Part shown: piece by piece, positions 48,146 to 61,167 of the stretch
Numbering within the stretch: position 1 is the first letter of the stretch
How the letters are laid out: each line of letters begins with the position of its first letter
Source: Gnetum montanum
Lineage: Eukaryota > Streptophyta > Gnetopsida > Gnetales > Gnetaceae
NCBI GenBank assembly: GCA_015680685.1
Contig: MNCI01011075.1
Span: 175,520-239,519, forward strand
Direction of reading: 5' to 3'
DNA: 64,000 nt
Notes under the pieces: generated by a model
Databases searched by the model: none
Told to the model about the DNA's origin: nothing
The model's input: only the letters and a program-made list of their open reading frames with translations
Position numbers and translations under genes: made by a program

Positions 48146-48150
48146 ATTTC
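48146..48150. repeat. Target-site duplication of element C (right)
   Basis: ATTTC, identical to 41454-41458. Confidence 0.9.
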
Positions 48151-49900
48151 CATGTAGTGTTTAGCTTGGTGAAGAAACTATTATTTCTTCCTAGTATCCC
48201 ATTATCGTTGTATCTCTTGAGTGAGTAGATAGGAGAGAAAGTTCTTATATGAATCAATACCTTCAGGACTTTGCATTTCAACAATTTTTGCAAAGAGGAG
48301 TTCATCTAAAAATTAGTCAAATAAAGGCCACTCATCCTCTTTGCTATCCCATTGTAACTAAAATAAGTGATTAGCAACCATATTCTCAGTTCCCTTCCTA
48401 TCCACCATTGTAAGATCAAAATCCTATATTACAAGTCATTGTATGATAGGAGGGCTCACCATTGGTTTGTTCAAGAGGAACTAAATAACATTATGATTTG
48501 TGTGCACAAAAACTTAATATCCAAGCACATATTGCCTGAATTTTTCTAATGTACCACTACTATGAGCTTCTTCTCCATAATGAGGTAGTTCAATTGTGCT
48601 CCCACAATGCTTCGTCTTACACAATGGATGTAGCAAGGACGTTTTTGATCATTCAATTGTGTAATCACAACCCCCAAAACATAGTTAGATGCATCAATCA
48701 TAATGTAAAGTGGTCTAGACTAGTTAGGGGCATTTAGAATTGGAGTTTCCACTAGCTTCTACTTTAACTATTGGAATGCCTTCTTGCATTCCCTGGTCCA
48801 GGTGAAAGGTACATCCTTCTTTGGAAACTTTACCAATAATTTAGCAATTTTTGAGAAGTTCTCAATGAAGTGTGTGTAATAACAAGTGTGGTTAAGGACT
48901 GATCTCACATATTTTATGATCTTAGGTTGCTTAGTGATTCTTTGAATGACCCAAATTTTTTCCAAGTCTGTCTCAATCCCTTTGCTTGAAATTCTATGCC
49001 CTACTTTAGTGCCTTCTTAGACCATCATCTGTCTTTTTTGCTAGTTGAACTTTAAGTTAGTCTCCACACATCTTTGAAGTACCTACTTAAGATGGTCCAA
49101 GGCTTACTTGAATGTAGCATCATAAGTAGAGAAGTCATCCATGAAGATTTTTACCCTACTGTCAATTTGTTGTTAAAAGATCATGAGCACCAAGCATTGG
49201 AATGTTGTAGGAGGATTACATAGGCCAAATGACATATTTTTGTATGCAAAAGTCCCCTAGGGATTTGTGAATGTAGTTTTGGCGTAGTCCTCCAGTGCAA
49301 TCTGGATTTGGTTATAGCCACTATAACCATCTAGAAAGCTATAATAGAAATGCCCTACTATGGTGCCCAATACTTGATTAAAAAATGGCAATGAAAAGTG
49401 CTCATTGAAGGTTACCATGTTCAATAATTGAAAGTCTATGCAGACTCTCCATTTCCCTCCTTTTTAATGTAAAATAATAAGTAGGCTAACCTATTTGCTA
49501 TCTATAATTGTGTAGATGAACCCACCTAGCATTGAGGAGTTTTTTAACCTTCTCTTTAACAACCTATTTCAATTTGGGATTCAATCTTCTCTATGACTGC
49601 CTCTTTAGCTTGATGGAGAAGTCTACATAGATGTAAAGTTGGCATATCCATAGATCTATTCTTGTCAATTTGTGATATGATCAAGCAAAGGCTATTGGCC
49701 ATTTTTTTACCATCTTTAACAACTTTTATTTTTGTTCTAGAGCAAGGTTAGCATTGATGATTACTAACTTGGCATTGGTAAGAAAGGCAGATTCCATAGT
49801 TGCTGGTAAAGCCTTCAATTCAAGGGGCTCTTGTTTAAAGTTATCAGGGATCCCCAACTCTTCCCAATCTATGTCACTCTTTTTGTGGAAGAGTTAGCAA
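48151..49900 (-). pseudogene. Reverse transcriptase-RNase H of element B
   Basis: Minus strand, broken: YSGYNQIQIALEDYAKTTF (about 49330-49270), GTFAYKNMSFGLCNPPTTFQ (about 49255-49195), catalytic-box region IFMDDFSTY (about 49150-49120), and YVRSVLNHTCYYTHFIENFS with KDVPFTWTRECKKAFQ (48965-48768). The order and the MDD form match Athila-type RT. Element C inserted at its 3' side, in the link towards integrase (41453). Multiple stops. Confidence 0.75.
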
Positions 49901-49979
49901 TGGAGTTGCTTCATTTCATCCATGTTTTTAATATAGACATTGGTAAAGCTCTCTAATAGTTTCATACACATGGTGGATT

Positions 49980-52900
49980 TAGCTTGGTGATTTGTTATCA
50001 GCCATTGGGTACCCTCTTGTTTTGTGGTTGCTGCATACAGGCACCTTTGAATAGCCACTATTTCAGCAAATTGATTGCATGCTTGGAATGATGTATCTTT
50101 GACTATCCATAGTTTCTATATGTAATGGCACCTTATGTCACTATATACAATGCATGGAATCCTTTTCTTCTCCACTTTTTCAAATTCATTTTCCTTAAAG
50201 ATTTTTAAGGAAAGGTCTTAAATCCCAATTCTAACATCAATAGTACTCAACCAGGCCCTTCCTATGATGATAAGGAAGTCTCCCTTACAATTTTTTACAT
50301 GAATCACAAGAAAATTAGTAGGATAAGATCATCCATAGATGGTGGCCATAATGTCCTTAACTAGCTCTAGAGGAATAGTGATGGACTGATCTGCTAGCTC
50401 AAGTCTAATGTTGCTCTTCTTCATAGAAGGTAGGTTCTAGGTCTTATACATTTCTTGTGAGATTAAGTTCATCATGGAACTTGAGTCTAACAGAGCCTTG
50501 CATGGTTCATTATTTGCAACTTGTAAATAAATGAGAGGACTTTTAGAATCACATCATTTCCTTGGAAGATGACCAGCCTTGATCCAATTAGTGATCGCAT
50601 GGATCAACATAACAATGTGGATGTTGTAGGTCTTTTAGTTTGAAGGCAACTCGAAGGTATTGTTAAAGATATAGATAACAAGGTTAACAGCCACACCTGC
50701 GTGTGAGGGTTTTGTGGAATTGTCAATTTTGAAGAACGATCTCTTATGAGTCTTTAGTTTAGAATCACTTGAATGGATATTTAGCTGTAGATTTACTATC
50801 CTCACAACATTTCTCTATTGTGGTCATCTCATCATGCATGGATGAAGCAAGTGACAAGGGTGTAGTTGGTTGTGGTGTAGGAGTTGATGGATGACATGGA
50901 ACATGAAAAGGGGAGTTTCTCATTGGAGAAGGTTCTTTGTAGTATTCTGGAGGGTAGTAATGGTAGGAAAAGAAGCATGGCTAGATGAGTCATGGGGGGG
51001 GTATAGGTTGGTAGACATAATATCTGTAAGGATCTAGTTATTAGTAGGGATCCTACTATCACAGTGGTGGCATCCACCACAAATGTGGATTTTGCCATTA
51101 TTAATATGGCTCTTAATGTTGAGGAGGTGATGCACTTGGATAGTATGTTGATTAGTGGAACTATTGCCTATAGTTACTTGGAGCATAAGGAAACCATATG
51201 GGTGCTTGCCTCTTTGCAAACTTGAGATTCAACACATACACCCTAGGCTCTTCTAGATGTGACAACACAAGGCAAAATCCCTGAGGATGTTCATATTGGC
51301 AAATCTCATAGTCTTCATTATTTATTTTAGAACGTACAATCTCTTCAACCACTATAGCCTTCCCCTTGTTTTGATAATAACCTTCCTCTATGTCCTTCTT
51401 CTTCCTTCTATCTTGACCAATACTCCAGTGGTCCTTCCATTTGTCTACAATTTTCAAAGCTATTTGGAAATTCTCATCCAAGGAGTTGTACATTTTATCT
51501 ACATTTCCCAATATCTTAGTGATAGATTTCTATATTAACAAGGTCTTTCTTTTCACCACTTCATCAAGTGACACCTTCCTATCTAAGTCATAGAAACGTA
51601 CCTTCCTTTTACAAATGGAGGGGTCCCTATTATACTCCTATGGACTTTCATGTTTTTTTAGCTCCCCTTCTTCTTTAGCCACTTGATCAATCAACCTTTG
51701 AATCTAATGAGCCTACATCTTAGAAAGTCTTCCTTGGGCACAGATTCTAAAGGTTTTATTTGTTTTGTTTCTAAGTCCATCTATAATATGACAAAGCTAT
51801 TCCCATTGGGAGTACCCATGGCCTGGGCATTGGTGCAATAAAGAGTAGCACTTACCCAGGGTTATGTCCAAGGACTCATGATTTTTTTGTTTCCATCCTT
51901 GGATTTGCCTCCACAAGTTAAACACTCTTGAGTATGTTTGATACTTGTTATTGAAGAGTTCTAACATAGTACTTCACCAATGAATGGATTCCAATTCTAA
52001 GCACTAGTACAAACTTTTTGCTTTCTTAATGAGTATCCATGGGAATAATTTTAGCTTTTTTCATTCATTTCCTATTTTTTGCAATGCACCATCATGAAAG
52101 GCTTAGAGATGATTTTGTGGATCTAAATTATATCCCCCTTAAAACCTAGGGATATTATTCATATCCAACATCTTGATTCTACTATCTTTTTGAGGCCTTG
52201 TTGGAATTTTGATCATTGGGTAGTTAACAAAGGCTCATCATGGTCATGATGATCACAATGATCCCTTTGATGGTCATGATGTCTATGAAGAATTCTGCTA
52301 TGCCTTCAGTCTATATGATGCTCCTCTTCCCCTTGTGGTTGTCCTTAGTTTTGATCTTGATCATTTTGGTGGGATTAACAATCATTTCTATTTCACTGAT
52401 TATTTCCATCTCAGTCGCAACTACCCCTCCTTTTGTCTTGGATCCTATTCCTCCTATTAGATTTTGAGAATGAAGATGAAGAGGATGATGAGGAAGAAGA
52501 AGAAGAACCAAGGGAATCATGCTTGATAGTTTCCCTCCTTTGGCCCTTTTCCCAATCCTTATGTTTTCCTTTATCATTCTTTTGATTATTATCCTTTCCC
52601 TTAGATGATTAGCTAGGATTCTTATCTTTTGAGGCTTCTTGGTCATAAGACCTAGTTTTTCCATCACCAAGGTTTTACAGAGTTGATTGTAACCTTTAGT
52701 TTAGGGTCTTCTCATCATCAAGAGGAGGAGAATCTATGTATTGCGATTAGCCAGAAAAGAAATTCTCACCCTCTTTGTGCTATTGTAAGAATAAGTGTGT
52801 CATGATCCTCTTGCTTGTAGAGGCCTCATATTGTGCCACCATCTACCAATCCTGCTTACATTGGGCCTCGGTGGAATGATAGTCCATGTAGGTGTAGTCT

Positions 52901-53178
52901 AGGACTTCATACTCTAAGTTAAGTGCAACGATGCCTAACCTAATAAGATTTTTCATTAACATGGTAGGAATTGATCGATCTAGAGGCAACACTATGTTGC
53001 CTTCGATGTCCCTCTAGCGTATTTCTTCATCTTAATGCAAGATGAAGGTGAAACTTGTATTATAGGGATTTGGATGAGAATAGACAAACCTCAGTTGTTG
53101 GGGCTTCTTTGAGACTTCTTGTTGTTGATTGGATCCATCTGTATGTGGTGGAGATTTGTCCCTGTGAGAAGAAGACAT
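49980..53178 (-). pseudogene. gag-protease region of element B
   Basis: gag starts MSSSHRDKSPP at 53178. Then come FVYSHPNPYN...SFTFILH and EGNIVLPLDRSIP (about 53090-52950), charged parts (52670-52311), a capsid-like region around 52200-51900, and the C-terminal part with ICQYEHPQGFC (51511-51161). Protease traces at 50500-50100 align with C. It is frameshifted throughout. Confidence 0.65.
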
Positions 53179-53305
53179 ATTAGTGATTGATAAAAATAGT
53201 GTGCCTTTTGGTATTTTAATCTTTTAATAGTTGGCCACTGAATGGTCTTTAGAACATCTTTGTATAACTTCCTAGTTTTGTCCTACCTAGTGCACTTGGA
53301 TAAAC

Positions 53306-53328
53306 TAGATCCCTAGCAATGGTGCCAA
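53306..53328 (-). other. Primer-binding site of element B
   Basis: Minus strand TTGGCACCATTGCTAGGGAT after the 5' LTR; the tRNA-Asp type with extra changes. Confidence 0.65.
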
Positions 53329-54171
53329 TGATGAACAATGAGTATATACTACACCCAATTATAGGAATCACAAGCATGTACTACCAATATGATCAAATTC
53401 TGCAAACTTAGTTTCTAAGTTTGCCCATAGTTAGAAACTATGAACCAAGGGGTCATGTGATCATTATCTTCCTAACTCACACTTTTGCTATCTATGCATA
53501 TGATTAAATGTGAGTTGAGGCTTATGATGTTTATTTTTATTGGTATTTTTATATATTTTTGTCCTAAGTGCAAGGTGAATAAACAAAGGTTTAATGGTTA
53601 ACTATTTAACTACTCATCTATTCTAATGATTAACTATCCCAACATAAGTAGCCATTCCACACATCCTAAATTAGTATTAACGCTATTGTATTACCAAGTT
53701 ATGATTACTAGGCATACCAAATGGCCACTATACATTATGCTCAATGTGGTCGTACTTATGTTTTTATGGTTAAATGCATTAACTACTTAAGACAATAATG
53801 GTAAAGGAAATTAATAATGAGGTGTGAATAAGAAAGATTAAACTATCTAAGTGCTGCAATGAATGTTAGAAATCTTGTCTTGATTTTTGTTTACATCAAG
53901 GTGTTCAGGTACATGATGCTCAAATAAAGATATGTGCAATATTTTTTATTCACATTACGGGCTCAAATAAAGATATGTGAATATTTTTTATTCAAACTGT
54001 AAGAGCTTCACTACACTATGGACTTAACATGCCATAAATGTAGTTGGTATTTGTATTTATATAAGCTTCAACTACATCAACATCATCGCATCTGCATCAA
54101 TGGAGGGGATACATCGATGAGGCTATGTTGATAGGGTTGTGTTAACACAACCTATAAATCACACTTCATCA
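53329..54171 (-). repeat. 5' LTR of element B
   Basis: TGATGAACAATG...ACTTCATCA, colinear with 34655-35524. Confidence 0.85.
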
Positions 54172-55790
54172 AAAAGAAAATATTTTTCTTTGAAATTACA
54201 CCAATCTTCTTTTTCTTGAGAAGACATTTTAGAAGGAACACTATCAAGTTTATCTAAATGACTTTTAATCATATTGAAATCACATGTAGAAATCAAAGGA
54301 ACTTTAGGCAGAGATAGAAGATATTTCTAAACCTCTAATTAATCTTTCGAATTATTAAGAGCATAAATATTATAGAGTCCAAAGTCATGTTTTTCACTAT
54401 AACAAGTGATACAAATAAATCTTCCAAGATTATCAAAAACAGAATCCAAAACTTTTCTAGTCCATTTTTTAACAAGAATAGCAAGGCCTCCTTTATTAGC
54501 TTCATGAGCAATAAAAAAAACAATGCAATTTTTTAAAATGCATTTACTAACAAAACTAATGTCATGAGCTAAAATCTTAATTTATTATAGGAAAAAGAAA
54601 ATTTGGAGATAAATGTGAGTTTTAAAGATAATTCGCAGCAATCTTTGCTTGGGACCAGTCAAAAAGATCCCTAACATTTTATGATAAAATTGACATTAAG
54701 ATGTGGAGGAGGAGGCCCCCCTGCTTAACTTTTTAAGCTTAAAATTTTTCTCACAATCCATGTTACTAATAAGTAAAAAAGCATTATTTGATAAAAAAAC
54801 ATTTGAAATGGTAGTAAAACTATAAAGATAAAGAGATACCTTTGGGGATATTAAATTGAAAGTAGTATATGTAGGATTCTTCTTTTTATGTTACACTGAG
54901 TGAAATCCATCTACTAAAAATTTCTTTTTTCTAAAGAGAAATTTTTTTTAGATATTAATAATTTACCAATACCTTTAGAATTAAAAGGATTAGTAAAAGG
55001 TTGAGAACTTGTTGAAGAAGATTTCATTTGTGTTTCTGAAAATTATTCTTTTTTTCTCACAAACAACTTTTCTATTAATAATAGGATAAATTTTAATAGC
55101 ATGTCATATATGATGACAATCATTGCAATATCCTCATAAATTATAATATATAATTTTTTATGCAAAAAACACTAATTACTAGTCTTCAGTTTTAATTCTA
55201 TCATTTTCTCCATAAATCAATCTCTACAAAAAAAGTGTGCTGCACACCAATAATTTTTGACTCTTTCTTTAGGATTGTGCTAATGCTACCAATAATTTTA
55301 ATTTCTACACTTTGGAAAATAAGAAGAAGATTTTTTAATTCAATCTAGCAACGAATTTCAAAGTATTAAAAAATTACTATAATCTTCTTGAGCTATAAAT
55401 ATAATACACTAATCCATAAAAACTTTGAGATCCAGTGTTTTCTCAACCATTTGAGAATTGGCAAGTTTAACAAGTAAAAAGGAGTCTAAAAAATATTGAG
55501 CATGTAGAACATAAATTCCATAACATTCAAGAATAGCTTGATTCACTGGTGTAAAACCCTTATTTTGGTGAAAATATCCAATAATCTATAAAAATATGTA
55601 TCATGAATTGATATATTTTTACATGGACTTATAAGCTTTAGAATTATTTATAGTCTCTACACTCTTAGAGACATTAGTATTTTTTATCTTCAAATCATTC
55701 CTTGTCAAAAAAATTTCCATGATAAAAACTCCAGAAGAAACACTCTAGATTAACAAATCACTGAGAGCACTTACCATAAGAAACCAACTT
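54172..55790 (-). pseudogene. L1-type LINE, 5' half (ORF1 and endonuclease)
   Basis: Minus strand: a knuckle-like CNDCHH...HAIKI near 55100 (ORF1), then endonuclease sequence in broken frames towards 54200 (ILVKKWTRKVLDS, FICITCYSEKHDF). At 54172 it stops at element B and resumes at 34654 with FGVSFLFPSPSNEKHYTW. The 5' limit is uncertain; a SINE-like repeat lies at its edge. Confidence 0.6.
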
Positions 55791-56109
55791 ACAACTTTAT
55801 AACTCAACATGATCCTCTAGAACATAACTCAATGCTTTAAGCTTCCAAATCAAAAATCTTAGTACTAAATAACCTTTGTATTTGAGGCTTGTATCTTACC
55901 ATTCATAGGTTTGAATTAAAAAATTTACTCTAAGATATCTAAGCACTTTGTCAAAGATATTAACTAAGGTAATACATGTTTTTACCTAATATGTAGTAGG
56001 TTATAATTTTGAGGTGTTAACTTAATCATAAAACTCTTGATTTGGAAGCTCTAAGTTATGGCTTCAATTCAAGTTGGTAGCACTTTTCTAGACTTTCATG
56101 AGTGTATAT

Positions 56110-56222
56110 AGTCATCTAGTTTGTAGGCATAACCACTTAAAAGATATTAGACTTTCAGTCATCTACTAATCTTTCCAAGACCCCACTTTATGGGATGAGT
56201 ATTGTGGCTTTGGATAATGATC
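56110..56222 (+). mobile_element. Repeat related to 17855-18000
   Basis: CTTTCCAAGACCCCACTTTA and TGGGATGAGTATTG parallel the Au-like 3' part in intron 5. Confidence 0.3.
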
Positions 56223-56264
56223 TTTTTATATAGTCATCTAGTTCTTTTTCCAACAATGAGATGT

Positions 56265-56385
56265 TAACTCATTGGTAAGATTTTGATTTGGTAACTCAAA
56301 GTTATGGATTTAATTCTCATGGACTCCCCACCTTGAAATCCCTAGTTAGATTGGGGTGGATGGGTGGGGGGTGGGTGTTGAATCC
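56265..56385 (+). mobile_element. SINE-like repeat, family S variant
   Basis: AACTCATTGGTAAGATTTTG then TTATGGATTTAATTCTCATGG gives A- and B-box-like parts. The tail differs (GGGTGGATGGGTGG). Confidence 0.45.
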
Positions 56386-56720
56386 TTAAAAAATGAAAAA
56401 TAATATTAAAAAAATTCATAGTACATTCAAAGAAATGGTCTAAAGAATAAGCCCAATGGTTTTAGGGGTGCCTATTGTCCATCATCCCTAAACCAAAAAA
56501 AGAAAAAAGACACAAGGAAAAAAATCAATGTATCATCATGCTTTTACGTATTTTTTTCTAATTTAGCATGTTGGCTATATGTTATTTTCTATACCTATAG
56601 TCAATACATTCCAAAATCCCATTAATATTTTCCCACTTTTTATCTAAGTTTTGCAAAAATTTCATGTATCTTTAAACACCACTTATAATTAAATATTTGA
56701 TTATGGGAGGGAGGGGGTGG

Positions 56721-56865
56721 TGTTGGATCCTTGAAGTAATTATAATATAGGTACATCCTAAGATATATAGTCTAGTTAAAACTTTAATCTCAACATTGCT
56801 CACTAGAATCAAACCCATGAATTGGAGCTTTCAAATCAAGAGTCTCACCCCTAGGCTAACAACTC
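56721..56865 (-). mobile_element. SINE-like repeat, family S, copy 2
   Basis: Minus strand: GAGTTGTTAGCCTAGGGGTG (A-box region), CATGGGTTTGATTCTAGTGA (B box) and a tail with CTATATTATAATTACTTCAA. Confidence 0.55.
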
Positions 56866-56882
56866 AAAGATTTAATTATGAA

Positions 56883-57029
56883 ATGTTAAAACCCTAAAAT
56901 AATTATAATATATGTACACAACATAATATAATCTAATTATAACTTTATAACTCAACATTGCTCACTAGAATCAAACCCATGACTTGTTTCATTCAAATCA
57001 AAAGTCTTATCACTAGGTTAACAACTCCT
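56883..57029 (-). mobile_element. SINE-like repeat, family S, copy 3
   Basis: Minus strand: GTTAACCTAGTGATAAGACT and CATGGGTTTGATTCTAGTGA, with the tail ending in ATTATTTTAGGGTTTTAAC. It is next to copy 2 in the same orientation. Confidence 0.6.
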
Positions 57030-59545
57030 TCAAAGATTTGATTATGACTAATTTATTATTTTAAAATGAATTAGTAATTTATGAATATTTAAACCTCAAA
57101 TCTCCCGTTTGGGAAGACCACGCCCTTTGCAATATCAAGTTAATTTTCGTAACTTGGTCCCTTCATAGGTCATTAGCTTTTATGAAATATTGTTGTTCAT
57201 AATTTAGTCTTACCCACTAGAATTGAACTTGTAACCTATGTTTCCCATGTTAAGACTATTACCACTATAATAAGAGAATTGTTTTTGACATTTCAAACTA
57301 ATGATTTATAGTTTTTTATGAGGGAAAAGGTTCTTTATGATTGGAGAAATAGCCACATTATCATATCCTAAAGTATTTTGGAGGCTCAAAGATAGAAAGC
57401 ATTCAACTTCTATTACTATTTGTTCATTTTTTATAATTGCAACTTTCTTTTGTCTTTAGATAGAGTTTTCTTCTTGTTTTTACAAGAAACCTTGTAGTAT
57501 AAGTGAAAATCCATGAGGGTGCTTCTAAATGAGGGCAAGCCCTGATCCCCTTCCTACCTCAAGGGAAGGATTTTCAATATTGTCTATAATGATGAAAACC
57601 TAAAAAGGTATTTCCAAAACTGTTGAAATTTTTCTTTAGACTCTCTCTTTATTAATCTAATGTACTCTAATGTACTCTTCACTGATTAAAGTTTGGTTAG
57701 TATCATGCCTTAGTTAAGACTTGTTAGTATGCAAGCATTTATGGGGTATCAATTGACCATGTTAGCTTGAGGGTATGTCATTTAGAATTTGTTATTATTG
57801 TGTAAGCACATGCGGGGTATTAACTAATCACGTTGGCTTGAGAAAATGATGTTTAGGGTGGTGTGAGGAGCTAGGACCTTAGGTTAGTTGCAAGGTTGAT
57901 GCTAGCCATAACATAAACCAATAGTTGTTCTAGATATGTGAGGATTTATAATCCAACAATTATTGTTGTCTTGCATAAGGGCTAATTTTAGTTAGTATCA
58001 ACCATATAGTTATTTTAATGTTTGATTTTGGGAACCTCATAGGAATGCCATTGTTATGAGTAAATCAAACATTTAAGAGTAATTGATGTATTTTATGGTT
58101 AACTATAAGTTCATGTTTTTGAAGATACACATTTAGTTGTGGTGAACTGTACGTAACATTTATGTGATTAAACATTTAGTGGCAATAATGAAGTCTTCTA
58201 ACAACTTAAGCCTTATCCTCTAATCATGTTCCAATGAGCTTTTAGTAAATTTTCTCTACTTGAAAATGTTCTAATCCTTCCTACATGTGTTCCATGCAAA
58301 TTAACTAGAAGGATCAAGGTTGGAAGAAGGATCAACATTGGATGAAACATTATCTTTTTATGTCCTTCTTGTTATATTGTTGGCCATTATATGTATTTGT
58401 AAATTAGACCATAAATATGGATTTTATGGTACACTAATTCATGTTGTAACAAGGCCTAAGTGGCATACATGCACTTATGTGGATTTTCAAGTGATTACTA
58501 AATTATAAAGTTTCTAAATGTTACATGATTGTATGGTTTTACAAATGTTTAAGTTATTTAAGGATCTGATATGATATTAAGTATTATTTATCATGTCTTT
58601 TAAGTGATTTTATAAATTATCTATGATTAAGTGTGACATTTTTACTTAGGTTTGTTTCTTTGTTAATTGTGTTCATCTCTTTTTGTATAAAGCTCATGAC
58701 ATTCATTTTGAATAAAGTTGTGTAAGTATTCATCAACAGAATATTTGTGAAAAGCTATATTTTTATTTAACCTTTCTAAATTTTCTTAGGTGCTTGATTA
58801 TCTACAATATTCTTCCAAGGAATTTTGCTATCTTTTTGTCTAACATTTTTGTTATTTAAACTCAAAGATTTATCATGTTTTGGATTTAAAATATCATACA
58901 AAATTAAATTAGTTAAATGAAAATCATAAATACTCATAGTTAAAAATGTAAAAGAAAATGTAAGAAGGGAAAATCTATATTTGAAAATTATAAGAATATG
59001 CAAAGAGTTTTTAAATAAAGAACATGAAAGATTCTTATGATCAACATTATATAAAATCGAATAGTAAGCAAGAAAAATAAAAAATAATTAAAATTATCAT
59101 ACCTTTGTACACTGTTTATTTAATACATTGCATTTAGTAATTTATGCCTTAGATAGTATTAACTTATTTAAGATTTTTAGATTTTTGAATGTTCAAAAAT
59201 TATGATTACAAAAGATTGCAAATGCACATTTGAAAAATCTTAATATGGAGTAACTTAAGAAAGCCAAAATATTTATGGATCATACAAAATTGAAAATTGT
59301 ATCCATCATTCTTAAATTTTAAATAACAAAAATTGCTATGGATAAAAAGCATGTAAGCAATTTAATAGTAGAACTCGAGGGTAAATAAAATATATATAAC
59401 AAACCCTACTAAGCCCTAACAACTAACCCTATTCCACTACTGCCCAACTCACACAAGCAATAACATTTCTTATGGTGTCATCTTGAAATAGCAAGTCCAC
59501 TTATTTACTTCTGTAATGTTATGTAGTTTTAATCTTTCTTTCATA
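57030..59545. other. AT-rich intergenic DNA
   Basis: No gene recognised. A SINE-like box pair occurs at about 57205-57275 (minus strand). The stretch 57558-57640 (AAGGGAAGGATTTTCAATAT...) recurs at 62188-62262. Confidence 0.4.
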
Positions 59546-59547
59546 CA

Positions 59548-59720
59548 ATAATGAGATGTTAGACTAGTACTATGTCTTTTGATTTGAAAGCTTCAAGTCA
59601 TAGACTAGTACTATGCCTTTTAATTTGAAAGCTTCAAGTCATGGATTTGATCCATTGGAAAATGTTGAATTATAAAATTCTAATTGAACTATATATATTA
59701 GGGTATACCAATATTACAAA
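59548..59720 (+). mobile_element. SINE-like repeat, family S, copy 4, head duplicated
   Basis: The head (AGACTAGTACTATG...GATTTGAAAGCTTCAAGTCAT in parts) occurs twice about 40 bp apart. Then GGATTTGATCCATTGG and the ATATATATTAGGGTATACC tail follow. Confidence 0.5.
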
Positions 59721-60044
59721 TCATTTAGGAGTTTAATAACTTTCTTGCATGTAATCCATGTCTATTTTGTTGTTTAGACTTTCTATGAAAGGTTTTTATT
59801 AAATAAATTATTAATTATATACCATTGTATGCGTGATATGTTTTGTTAAAAATTAGAAAATGAGAAAAAATGAAAAACAAAAAAAAAGTCTGTTTCTTCA
59901 AAATTTAGAACCTTTTATGATAGTAAAACTGAAATTATCAAAAAATTGAAATAGCATTATTATATTATTCTTTAAACACACTTTTAGATGTATCAAAATT
60001 GAAAGAATGAAAAAGTGGTGAGAGTTTCAGTATTGATTTGAGGT
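59646..60044. repeat. 0.4-kb duplication, copy 1
   Basis: 399 bp colinear with 62266-62662. Few substitutions and small indels. It leads into a LINE ORF1. Confidence 0.85.
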
Positions 60045-60060
60045 AGCAAGGGGTCTAGCA

Positions 60061-60840
60061 TTGATATTATGTGCAATGTTGCCAGATTTAGTACGTGATC
60101 CTTCAAGTGGAACCACTGCTTCTTTTCCTTTCTATGAATTACCTAATGATTTATATGAATCTATTACTTGGAAAATTTTTGAAAGGTATGGTTTTTTTTT
60201 GTTGCAAATTTTGGGTAATTTACCTCGTTCCTCAATTGTTTAAAATCAGTTAAATTTAGTTTGGAAATATTAAGGTTTGGATGTTGTCTATGCTCGTTAT
60301 TTGTCAAACTTATTTTTGCTAGTAGAATTTGTTAATTCAACGATGGTTTCTAAGGCCATTGATATTAGTGTTTTCAATCATTGTCATGCTTTATTGATTA
60401 TTCAAAAGTGGAATCCTTCTTTTCATGCAACATCTCTTGAATATTGAAAGTTTCCTTATTTTGTTGAATTATCAAATCTTTCATTATTTTTTAAAAAAGT
60501 TCTCATTGGGCCAATGAAGCATTCTAAACCCTTACTATAGCTAGTGGTGTTTATAGAATTTAATATATAATTAAAGTGGATCTTCATTCGCTTAAGCAAG
60601 AAATTCTTCTAGATGCTAGTTGAATTTATTATGCACAAAAAGTTGTTTATTATAATCTTTCAAAGACATGTCATTATTGTCATTGAGAGGATCACGTGTT
60701 CGACTCATGTCCTTTTATGCTATGAAAAAAGGTAATAGAAGCATGTGAGCAACAAGCTACTATAAATGCTACTAAGGTTTCTTCTACAAATGTTATAGAT
60801 CCTACCAAGGTTTTCTCTATGAATGCTATAAACCAATAAT
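60061..60840 (+). pseudogene. L1-type LINE ORF1 fragment
   Basis: The plus-strand frame reads ERYGFFLLQILGNLPRSSIV, later LDVVYARYLSNLFLLVEFVN and ALLIIQKWNPSFHATSLEY, as in the DUF4283-like nucleic-acid-binding part of plant L1 ORF1. A knuckle CHYCH-stop-EDHVFDSC at 60669-60710 keeps the CX2CX4HX4C spacing. Stops break it. No ORF2 follows; a solo LTR begins at 61168. Confidence 0.6.
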
Positions 60841-61167
60841 AATTTCTTCTAGTAACATTTCAATAGTTAGCCTGCTCCTTTATTTTATTGCTATTTAATA
60901 GAATGTATCTTTAAGAAAGGTTCTAATAAAATCAATTTCAAAAAATTTTGTAATGACTAATGGAAAAAAAATATATGTTCATCATATTTCAAAGAATCCT
61001 ATTATTGATTTGGATGGTTTTCAACTAGTTCTTCATAATAAAAAAATATCAAGGAAGTCTATCAATTGGTAATTACTTGTCAAATATTTAGAATGAATAG
61101 CATGTTCAAGATAATTTAACTGCTAATAATTCATTTCTAGCTATTGATCAATGATAAAATCTATTTT

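Larger units (their letters stand above)
34655..54171 (-). mobile_element. Old full-length Athila-like element B, interrupted by C
   Basis: Two related LTRs (34655-35524 and 53329-54171) bound gag, protease, RT-RNase H, integrase, a spacer and an extra ORF, all on the minus strand. A primer site flanks the right LTR and a purine tract the left one. Flanks AAAAA and AAAAG fit a 5-bp target duplication with one change. Joining the flanks restores LINE coding sense. Element C occupies 41454-48150. Every gene has several stops, and the LTRs differ visibly in length and sequence, so B is old. Confidence 0.85.

Noticed and set aside
58320-58508. 62-codon plus-strand frame with hydrophobic start
   Set aside because: Short, isolated, AT-rich; no homologue recognised.
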